Assembly: GCA_034431765.1 (NCBI GenBank)
Contig: DAOUDD010000193.1
Coordinates: forward strand, 1-64,000
DNA: 64,000 nt
Direction: 5' to 3'
Origin: DASYAN01 sp034431765
GTDB lineage: Bacteria > Chloroflexota > Ktedonobacteria > Ktedonobacterales > Ktedonobacteraceae
Shown here: piece after piece, positions 6,917 to 14,282 of the stretch
Layout: the number at the start of each line of letters is the position of its first letter
Position numbering within the stretch: position 1 is the stretch's first letter
The notes under the pieces: model-generated
What the model was told of the DNA's origin: nothing
Databases searched by the model: none
Seen by the model: the letters and a program-made list of their open reading frames with translations, nothing else
Made by a program: the position numbers and the translations under genes

Positions 6917-9790
6917 TTACGGAGCAGAATGAGAGGCTACAGGAGTTCCTCGCTCCTGGTTGTTGAGAGCTGCATGCAAACTAAGCAGAAAAACACTTCC
7001 CTCACCTGCAACACCACTACTTTCCACCCGGATGTGTCCACCCATCGCTTCCACCAATTGTTTGCAGATATAGAGTCCCAGGCCAGCTCCACGTACAGGG
7101 CTATTCATATCTCGTTCAAGGCGAGTAAAACGCTCGAAAAGTCGCTGTCGATCTTGTGGAGGAACGCCGTGACCATAATCACGGATTGCAATACGTACCT
7201 GCTGCCCAATTTGCTGTGCATGAATCTCGATAGGTGTACCAGCAGTAGAGTATTTCAGAGCGTTACTCATAAGATTGAGAAGCACCTGGCGTAGGCGCAT
7301 CTCGTCAGCCATAATGCATAACTCTGGCTGCACATCAAATGTGATCATCCGTCGTTCACGTTTAATCATTGTATCTAGAATATTAAGCACATGATGCAGC
7401 ACACTGGTCAGGGAGACAGCACGCATGTGGCTACGTTCTATATCTACTCGTACCCGACTTGCATCCATAATATTGCCAACCAGTAGAGCGAGTTCGTCAC
7501 AACTCACCTGTGCTTTCTCGACAAACTCCATGCGTGTTTCTGCAGTAAGCTGATCACGATATTCGCTCAACAACTCAATATAGCCCTGGACCGCAGTGAG
7601 TGGTGTGCGCAGTTCATGTGAAGCAGTCATAATAAACTGATCCTTCAGTACATCAAGTTCCTTCTGACGCTCATATGCAACAAACAACTCAAGCGTCATA
7701 CGAACATTTTCAAAGGTAGCTGCACACTGGCTCGCAAAGAGTTCCAGCACACGCATCTCCTCTCGTTGAAAACGATGTGGACGAGGATAGCTTAGTACCA
7801 ATACGCCAATGAGCTGATCAAGTTTTTGTAAAGGGAGCCAGGCAAGAGGAAATGCGCGGCGTTGCGCATGCTGAGCCAGGCAAGCAGGAGGAAATGGATG
7901 CATCTGGATCGGCGTTGTGTCCCCATTCGAAAACCACGGCTGCCAATCTCGCTGATTTGCTATAGGTAACGGTGTTCCATTGCCAAGGCGAGGGCCAGGA
8001 CCAACATTTGCAACACTGTAAAGCAGACGTTGCTGTTTGTTATAAAGCCAGATCTCAGCATTCGCACCGGTAGAGCGAGTAGCTACCTGTACGTACGCTT
8101 GTGCAACCTCTTCAAGCCGCTGAAATTTATATCCAGGTGTAGTGCTCACTGAGTAGACACTATTGAGCAAAGACGCGTGCTTTGTTGCACGAGCGTACAT
8201 ACGGGCTGTTTCAAGCATAGAAGAGAAGCGTGTCAGCAGCAACTGCACAACCTCAAAGTCAGGTCCCGCATAAGGTTGTTTATCCGCACGTTCACCTAAC
8301 ACAAGCAGACCGATCAGCTTCCCTTGAGCACGAACAGGTGCCAGAAGCCAATCTCCACCCTCTAAAGGGGTACTGGAAATCAGATAACGATTTAAGCCAC
8401 GAGGACGCTCTGCCTCTGAACGAATCGCCTCACTGAGCAACATCGGACGGCGTGAGGCCATCAGGCTCTCTAAAGCAGGGAGAGATGGCTCTAACCAATC
8501 ACCAGCAGCATCCGGCTTGAGAAATTTCAGCAACGAGGAGAGCAGAACACAGCGCGGATCACCTGTTCGATTCTCTTTGCACGGAGGTAAAACATGATAG
8601 CAACCCGTACTATCATCGAGCACAAAGAGACAGACCTGCGGAATCTCGAACGTATGAATAGCAGCCGAAGTAATCAAACGAGCAGTATCTTCAACGTCCA
8701 GTGTCACATCAGCAAAAAGTGTTGGCTCACTGAGCAAGCGTCGATAATGCAAAATTTCGCTGAAGAAGAAACGTTCCGTCAGAAAACGTGCTAACCACCA
8801 GACTAATGGGGCAAGCAAAACGAGCGAGACACCAAACAGAGACACAACTCCAATAGTAAGCTGTCCTGAGAATAATGTATCAAATAGAGCTATCGCTATA
8901 TACACGAGAAGAGCCAGGCATACCAAACCAAAAGCGTATGTTACAGCTCTACGAATATATGAGTCTAGAACAAGAAATTGGTAGCGGAGAATTGAGTAAC
9001 CTAGTATAACAGGAAACAGACTTACTGTTACAGAACTTACCTGTCCATCGACATAAGGCATATTCAAAGCCTGAGGCACTACAGTAAACATTAAAACAGG
9101 TACAACAGTAAATATAACGCCAAATACAAATAAAAGCATAAGTTGTTTTTCACGTAAAGAGGAAGGTCTACTATAAGAGAAAATTATACTGCTTAGGACA
9201 CCTAAAAGACCAATACCATAATAGATGGTATCGATGGTACGCAGCCAATGTGGAATATCATATGTAGAAAGGAGTATATAATCCGAAAAGAGCGTTAAGC
9301 AAAGACCGCTTAAAGCAAATAAGCCAAGATAGATTACAAGAGAATAGGCAAAGATAGATTCCCAGGAAGGTGCCAATTTGCTTGATCTAGCGTCCCTACG
9401 AGGTAACAAAGCAAAGCAATTTTTAGGAAATACCAGGATGAGTGCGAAAAAAAGTGGAGTTGCAAAAGCGCTACTTGTTCCACTCAGGATATGCAATAAA
9501 ATATTATTGTTCTGACCCGGCAGTGTTACAAAAAGCACCATCATATTTAAAGAAAGACAAAATAGCAAGATAGCAACTATACGATTACGTGCGTAGAGAT
9601 AAACCAGAGCTCCAATGGAGAAGAACATGAGAGATGTCAGAGAGGAAAAGCCAAAGGAAAGCCAGGGATTCGTAAGATGCTGAAACGAGATTTGTGCATT
9701 GAAAACAAGCAAAATAAAATAGGCAACTACACCACAAGAAATTAGAAGTAAACGACGTGCTCTTAGACGTATAAAACGCAAATATTTCAT
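6917..9790 (-). CDS. Membrane sensor histidine kinase with GAF domains (ComP-like position)
   Basis: 957-aa sensor kinase. Residues 1-345 contain about nine or ten hydrophobic segments, ending with the motif LGYSILRYQFLVLDSYIRR. The ComP receptor of Bacillus has a comparable multi-span N-terminus. GAF-like domains follow at about 365-540 and 550-700. HisKA comes next, with the phospho-acceptor in SHELRTPL (about residue 725), then HATPase with N box (LLNLMSNALKYS), G1 (DYGHGVPP) and G2 (GAGLGLYICKQLVE). The kinase core is the HisKA type, not the HisKA_3 type of ComP. Start ATG at 9790 behind GAGAAG; only 49 bp after the ComQ-like gene, so probably co-transcribed. No response regulator lies next to it. 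Confidence 0.9.
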   Translation of the reverse strand: MKYLRFIRLRARRLLLISCGVVAYFILLVFNAQISFQHLTNPWLSFGFSSLTSLMFFSIGALVYLYARNRIVAILLFCLSLNMMVLFVTLPGQNNNILLHILSGTSSAFATPLFFALILVFPKNCFALLPRRDARSSKLAPSWESIFAYSLVIYLGLFALSGLCLTLFSDYILLSTYDIPHWLRTIDTIYYGIGLLGVLSSIIFSYSRPSSLREKQLMLLFVFGVIFTVVPVLMFTVVPQALNMPYVDGQVSSVTVSLFPVILGYSILRYQFLVLDSYIRRAVTYAFGLVCLALLVYIAIALFDTLFSGQLTIGVVSLFGVSLVLLAPLVWWLARFLTERFFFSEILHYRRLLSEPTLFADVTLDVEDTARLITSAAIHTFEIPQVCLFVLDDSTGCYHVLPPCKENRTGDPRCVLLSSLLKFLKPDAAGDWLEPSLPALESLMASRRPMLLSEAIRSEAERPRGLNRYLISSTPLEGGDWLLAPVRAQGKLIGLLVLGERADKQPYAGPDFEVVQLLLTRFSSMLETARMYARATKHASLLNSVYSVSTTPGYKFQRLEEVAQAYVQVATRSTGANAEIWLYNKQQRLLYSVANVGPGPRLGNGTPLPIANQRDWQPWFSNGDTTPIQMHPFPPACLAQHAQRRAFPLAWLPLQKLDQLIGVLVLSYPRPHRFQREEMRVLELFASQCAATFENVRMTLELFVAYERQKELDVLKDQFIMTASHELRTPLTAVQGYIELLSEYRDQLTAETRMEFVEKAQVSCDELALLVGNIMDASRVRVDIERSHMRAVSLTSVLHHVLNILDTMIKRERRMITFDVQPELCIMADEMRLRQVLLNLMSNALKYSTAGTPIEIHAQQIGQQVRIAIRDYGHGVPPQDRQRLFERFTRLERDMNSPVRGAGLGLYICKQLVEAMGGHIRVESSGVAGEGSVFLLSLHAALNNQERGTPVASHSAP

Positions 9791-9839
9791 AGATTCTTCT
9801 CACTATCTCATTGTGAGCTGCACATGTCTAAAGTAAATT

Positions 9840-10862
9840 TTAGAAACCAAGGATAAAACGTAATGCAGGAGATAAAGGACGAACTTCTTCTATTTCCCGT
9901 ATACATTCGAGGGTACGTTCCCTATAAAGAAGACAAATACCCCAAGATGCCAGAATACCATTTCGTAGCGAACTCTCATCAGCGCTATCTTGCTTTGCGG
10001 CTAATACAATTGGTAAAGTCTTTTTCCTACGCGAAAGATCTGTTTTTAGAAAAGGGGTTTGTCCTTGTACATCTAAACCAGATGCAGCGACACTGTTGTT
10101 TTGTAAAAGATGATACAGGTCATGGCTATCATTGTCAAGTTGCGCAGTAATTCCCAATAACCTTCCCAATTCCGTAAACAATTGATACGTCTTCTCATCT
10201 GCTTTAGCATAAAGGGCTGCTATTTGAAAAGGGAGACGCATAAGCGCGCCTGCTTTCTCCTCGGCAATCTTGATACACAGTTCAGGGGTAAATTCTTCTA
10301 CTGCTTCGTACTCAGCAAGTAAATCCTGATGTTGTCCCCCTGTCGCAACAAGTGCTGCATCTTGAAGAGTTGTTAATAAACGCGCTATAAGTGTGGAGGA
10401 CACACCATACTGAGCAAGAGAAACAATCATCCTTTGAGCAAGAATTACTAGAGTAGTTGAAACATTCAAAACACGTCCGATACCAAGTTCCTGGATAAGA
10501 GGGGTTACATCTCCATCTTCTACATCATCAAGCAAATCAAGAGCACAAATAAAGCTTTCAACGGCAATCGCTATCTGCTCACAAGCCTGCTGCTCTATAT
10601 CAGGAGAAATATCTAATGCAACTAATAAGGTGACTAGCGCCCACATTCCAGCAATGCGAGACGGAGAACTAGCTTCGGAGCCAGATTGATCCAATAACTT
10701 ACCAGGTTCTCCTAATGCACGCAAAACATCATTACGCAAAATAGAGTGCAAACCGTCAACAAAAAACTGAAGCCGTTTACGCAATGATTGCTGGTAAACG
10801 GCAAAGAAAGCATTTGAAATCGGTGCATCATTATTGTCTAAGGATGACACATGTTCCCTCAA
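9840..10862 (-). CDS. ComQ-like isoprenyl diphosphate synthase/transferase
   Basis: All-alpha trans-prenyltransferase-fold protein of 340 aa. Seen: first aspartate-rich motif in ALDLLDDVEDGD (about residues 110-121), GGQHQDL (compare GQHEDL in B. subtilis ComQ), EEKAGAL (compare KSGSL), second aspartate motif degenerate as AQLDNDSHDL (compare KQLENDYNGL), and RRKKTLP (compare KKRKTL). The order and identity of these motifs match ComQ, which geranylates or farnesylates a Trp in the ComX pheromone, better than housekeeping polyprenyl synthases. It starts 3 nt after the ComX-like peptide gene. The start is TTG at 10862 or GTG at 10850, as the spacing of the upstream purine-rich stretches allows either. 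Alternative: an ordinary polyprenyl synthetase for secondary terpenoids. Confidence 0.82.
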   Translation of the reverse strand: MREHVSSLDNNDAPISNAFFAVYQQSLRKRLQFFVDGLHSILRNDVLRALGEPGKLLDQSGSEASSPSRIAGMWALVTLLVALDISPDIEQQACEQIAIAVESFICALDLLDDVEDGDVTPLIQELGIGRVLNVSTTLVILAQRMIVSLAQYGVSSTLIARLLTTLQDAALVATGGQHQDLLAEYEAVEEFTPELCIKIAEEKAGALMRLPFQIAALYAKADEKTYQLFTELGRLLGITAQLDNDSHDLYHLLQNNSVAASGLDVQGQTPFLKTDLSRRKKTLPIVLAAKQDSADESSLRNGILASWGICLLYRERTLECIREIEEVRPLSPALRFILGF

Positions 10863-10865
10863 GAG

Positions 10866-11075
10866 CTAGAATCCCCACCAGTAACTGAGTGGCTCTATTG
10901 CTGCTGAGAGTAAGGTTGCTTTCATATGTGGAACCATCTGCATCAGCACACGGGTGACGCGTGGAGAAAACTCTTCTCTCATGATCACTTCTTCAGGATT
11001 AGCCATAAGTTCTTTGCGAAGTGCCCCATCCTGAGAGACCCGCTGCACAAATTGCTGAATCTGCTGCTCTTCCAT
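10866..11075 (-). CDS. ComX-like modified-peptide precursor
   Basis: 69-aa peptide directly upstream of the ComQ-like gene (3 nt apart). The N-terminal half is leader-like and helical (FVQRVSQDGALRKELMANPEEVI), resembling the F-x-x-PEALKKLK leader of ComX and the NHLP/Nif11-type RiPP leaders. The last nine residues EPLSYWWGF align without gaps to the tail of B. subtilis 168 ComX, DPITRQWGD: acidic-Pro-aliphatic, then Trp-Gly at the third- and second-last positions. That Trp is the prenylated residue in ComX. A good ribosome-binding site (AGGAAAGGAAAATC-ATG) supports translation. Function as a pheromone is inferred from this tail and the neighbour. No signal peptide is visible, as in ComX. Confidence 0.75.
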   Translation of the reverse strand: MEEQQIQQFVQRVSQDGALRKELMANPEEVIMREEFSPRVTRVLMQMVPHMKATLLSAAIEPLSYWWGF

Positions 11076-11527
11076 GATTTTCCTTTCCTTCCCCCCTTAT
11101 AGAAAGGGAGTTGCAACTATACAAATAATCAAACGCCTATTAAGAGGCAGGAAATAAAGATAGGGCCTGAAGCCCTTCCTACTACAAGCACACGCTAGTC
11201 ACGTCGTTTCCAAAATATTTACACTCTGACAACAGATCAAACACGAATGCCATGGGAAACGATACAACTTTTTGTGCACTTGTATAACAGAATCACCATA
11301 ATAGTACACGAAAAAAAGGGAGGAATCAAGAGTTTCAAAGACTAAATTTACCTTTCCCGTTTTTTTTGACCATTTCTCGCCTTTTTTTAAAAAAGCTGTC
11401 AGAGACAAGAATAGACACAGGCACAACGCAGACAGTGCAGACATTGCACACGTATCAACACAGTAGTGATTGACGAAATCGTAGAGAGTCTGTAGAATCG
11501 AAGCGATAATAGCAGAGAGGCACGACT
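11076..11527. other. AT-rich divergent intergenic region
   Basis: 452 bp between the ComX-like gene (leftwards) and the queuosine-salvage gene (rightwards), so it must hold both promoters. It contains long T and A runs (11360-11390) and a small hairpin AGGGC/GCCCT (11162-11166 / 11172-11176). No convincing -35/-10 pair, riboswitch or coding frame could be fixed by eye. A reading frame on the minus strand across this region overlaps the next gene and looks spurious. Confidence 0.4.
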
Positions 11528-12592
11528 TTGACAAAAACTGATCTTTCCCGGTCTCGGCATGACGATAATAACGAGGAACTTTACACAATTCCAGGAACTG
11601 ATCCTCTTGGAGTTCTTCAAAGCACACGTGTAGTCGTCCAACAGAGTCAACACGTCTCGATCAACTCTGATGCAGCGGACGCGTTATGTACACGCTGGCT
11701 TCACGAAGAGCAGCAGCATGAAGCACAATTTGCTGCTGGTGGAGATGATGACTTGTGGGATAAGCGCTATCACTTCTTCGATGGCTCTGAACGCACGGTC
11801 AACTGGTTGCTAGTGCTAGATGCATTAAATTTCTGCTTCTGGGCTGAGAAAAACACTCCTCGTTGGACTATCGAGTATCAGGGAGAAACGTTGAATGGCT
11901 ACTGGGCTGAAGCTGCTGCGTTGAAACGCGCAGTCGAAGAGGGTATCCCGCTGTGGGATGCAAAGTACCTGCAACAGATGAGTCTTGAAGATCTCTCCTC
12001 TATCTTTCGCGGCAATAGTACTATACCTCTGCTTGAGGAACGGCTTGTGAATGTGCGAGAAGTTGGACAGATTCTGCTGAAGCACTACGACGGCCAATTC
12101 TCCCACGCCATCACGCAGGTCAAAAGTAATGCTATACGCCTGGTTGAGCTGCTTGTGAGGGATTTCTCTTCGTTTCGCGATATTGCTTTGTATCGGAATA
12201 CACCCGTGCGTTTTCTCAAACGTGCGCAGATCTGTGTTGCGGATCTCTACTATAGTTTTGCAGGAAAGACATGGGGTGCACTTACGGGTCTTGAACAGTT
12301 GACTATCTTTGCCGACTATAAATTACCGCAGGTACTACGACACTATTCCGTGTTAGAATATCAAGCAAGCCTTGCGCAACGCGTGGATACTCAGGAGTTG
12401 CTCCCGGCAGGAAGCGTCGAAGAGATCGAGATTCGGGCAGGAACCATCTGGGCCTGTGAACTGCTCAAGCGAGGAATGCAGCAACGGGGCCGTTCCGTTA
12501 CCGCAGCCGACATTGATCAACGCCTCTGGTTGCTTGGTCAGGATGCAGGGGAGATGAAACCATATCATCGTACGCGAACTCTCTATTATTAA
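11528..12592 (+). CDS. Queuosine 5'-phosphate N-glycosylase/hydrolase (Qng1, DUF2419)
   Basis: Queuosine-salvage enzyme that releases queuine from queuosine 5'-monophosphate so it can be reinserted into tRNA. Seen: full-length 354-aa protein with family motifs, including NFCFWAEKN, the central GNSTIPLLEERL and RFLKRAQICVADL, and the signature FADYKLPQVLRH followed by LPAGSVEEIEIRA. The start is TTG at 11528 behind GAGAGG; no better in-frame ATG exists before the conserved region. The family is widespread in eukaryotes and patchy in bacteria, so its presence suggests this organism scavenges queuosine. No tgt or transporter gene is nearby. Confidence 0.88.
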   Translation: MTKTDLSRSRHDDNNEELYTIPGTDPLGVLQSTRVVVQQSQHVSINSDAADALCTRWLHEEQQHEAQFAAGGDDDLWDKRYHFFDGSERTVNWLLVLDALNFCFWAEKNTPRWTIEYQGETLNGYWAEAAALKRAVEEGIPLWDAKYLQQMSLEDLSSIFRGNSTIPLLEERLVNVREVGQILLKHYDGQFSHAITQVKSNAIRLVELLVRDFSSFRDIALYRNTPVRFLKRAQICVADLYYSFAGKTWGALTGLEQLTIFADYKLPQVLRHYSVLEYQASLAQRVDTQELLPAGSVEEIEIRAGTIWACELLKRGMQQRGRSVTAADIDQRLWLLGQDAGEMKPYHRTRTLYY

Positions 12593-12658
12593 TCTGTTAA
12601 TCTGTCAGACACTACTGGACAGTTGAAAATTTCTCCAAAAAGCTGGTTTATAACAGTC

Positions 12659-14176
12659 ATGAACATACAATTTCTGCTGGCGGCGTTAGAACGGCCTCCA
12701 CTTCATATCTATAGGCACGAGATCCTCAACGTAGAACACGAGGTCACTGCGCTTGCCTACGACTCGCGTAAAGTCGTGCCGGGCGCTATCTTCTTTGCGA
12801 TTCCTGGAGCACATACAGATGGACAACTGTATATTCAGGATGCAGCCCGGAAAGGATCTCTTCTTGCTATCGGCGAAGCCTTTCCCGGACAGCACCCTGA
12901 ATTACCTATCCCTTATGTAGAAGTTGCAGATGTTCGCCTCACACTGGCTAATCTTGCCTGTGCCTTTTACGGTTATCCTGCAGATTCGCTCTGTACGATT
13001 GGTATTACCGGTACTGATGGCAAAACAACGACAGCGAACTTAATCAGTGACCTTTTCGAGGCAGCGGGAAAGCGAGTTGGCCTTATGACTACAGCCAACT
13101 TTCGCTTAAGCGGGCAAGAATGGGAGAATCCGACGCGACAGAGTACACAGGAAGCGCTGGAGATCCAGCATTTCCTGCGCCAGCTTCGGGACGCCAACGG
13201 CACCCATGCGGTGATCGAAGCTACTTCGCATGGTCTGGAACTGCGAAAAGTCTCCGGTTGTAATTTCGATGTGGGAGTGGTTACCAACATCACGCATGAG
13301 CACCTCGATTTCCATAAAACGCTCGCTGCATACCGAAGAGCCAAGGCACGATTGTTCGAGATGCTCAGCTCAACACGAGATAAAGGTCTGGGAGCCAGAT
13401 CTGTTGCTATTTTAAACCGTGACGATAGTAGCTATGCAATCCTCAAGCCCTACTGCACTGTCCCTATCCTGGACTATGGAATTGATACTCCGGCAACCAT
13501 ACGCGCGGTCGATATACAACTGCAGGCCAACACCACACGTTTTCGCGTTCTTCTACCAGACGAAGAGATTCAGATTGAAACACCCCTGGTAGGACGTTTT
13601 AACGTGAGTAACTGCCTGGCAGCGATTGCGACAGCGTATAGTCAGGGCATTTCCTCCGAAACAATCGCGCGCAGCCTTGCAACTGCAAAAGGTGTTGCGG
13701 GGCGAATGGAACGTATCGATGAGGGTCAGCCCTTCGCCGTAATCGTTGATTATGCACATACGCCTGAAAGCCTGGAGAAGGTGCTAGAGACGCTTCAGCC
13801 ACTCACTCCTGGTCGCATCATTGCTGTTTTCGGTTCGGCCGGTGAGCGCGATGTGCAGAAACGACCGATTATGGGTGCAATTGCAGCCCGGAAAACCGCG
13901 TTTTTCGTCATCACAGACGAAGATCCACGTGAAGAAGATCGCGAAGCGATTTTACGTGATATCGCGGCAGGGGCAGAGACAGCAGGGAAGCGTGAAGGGA
14001 AGGATTTTCTCCGCATTGCTGATCGCAGTACTGCGATTGCAACGGCCTTTAAGCATGCACAGCCAGGTGATACAGTCCTTCTAGCAGGCAAAGGGCATGA
14101 ACAGAGCATTCTACTTGGAAAAGAAAAGTTGCCGTGGGATGATCGCAAAGTTGCACGTGAACATTTAAAACGATGA
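12659..14176 (+). CDS. murE: UDP-N-acetylmuramoyl-tripeptide synthetase MurE
   Basis: Cytoplasmic Mur ligase that adds the third amino acid to UDP-MurNAc-L-Ala-D-Glu in peptidoglycan synthesis. Seen: N-terminal UDP-binding part with DSRKV and PGAIFFAIPG, ATP loop GTDGKTTT, the NITHEHLDFH motif, the carbamoyl-Lys region (RAKARLF), and the C-terminal EDPREED at the position of the DNPR motif that binds meso-diaminopimelate. This suggests a diaminopimelate ligase, with Asn replaced by Asp. 505 aa from the ATG at 12659. An in-frame TTG at 12623 gives 12 more residues, and neither start has a strong ribosome-binding site. Followed by mraY 106 bp downstream. Confidence 0.92.
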   Translation: MNIQFLLAALERPPLHIYRHEILNVEHEVTALAYDSRKVVPGAIFFAIPGAHTDGQLYIQDAARKGSLLAIGEAFPGQHPELPIPYVEVADVRLTLANLACAFYGYPADSLCTIGITGTDGKTTTANLISDLFEAAGKRVGLMTTANFRLSGQEWENPTRQSTQEALEIQHFLRQLRDANGTHAVIEATSHGLELRKVSGCNFDVGVVTNITHEHLDFHKTLAAYRRAKARLFEMLSSTRDKGLGARSVAILNRDDSSYAILKPYCTVPILDYGIDTPATIRAVDIQLQANTTRFRVLLPDEEIQIETPLVGRFNVSNCLAAIATAYSQGISSETIARSLATAKGVAGRMERIDEGQPFAVIVDYAHTPESLEKVLETLQPLTPGRIIAVFGSAGERDVQKRPIMGAIAARKTAFFVITDEDPREEDREAILRDIAAGAETAGKREGKDFLRIADRSTAIATAFKHAQPGDTVLLAGKGHEQSILLGKEKLPWDDRKVAREHLKR

Positions 14177-14282
14177 TAGAAGCTATTACTACTACGTCTC
14201 TTATAAAAGAGTTACCGTTACCACTGATCTCACGTTCCAATGAATGGAACATTCAGACCTGCAATTTTTCCTGGGAGTTACG

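Noticed and set aside
9863..10150. 95-codon plus-strand frame inside the ComQ-like gene
   Set aside because: Antisense shadow of a gene with clear motifs.
11199..11627. 142-codon minus-strand frame before the queuosine-salvage gene
   Set aside because: Cys/Leu-rich composition, no domain, overlaps the start of a well-supported gene and an AT-rich region with homopolymers.
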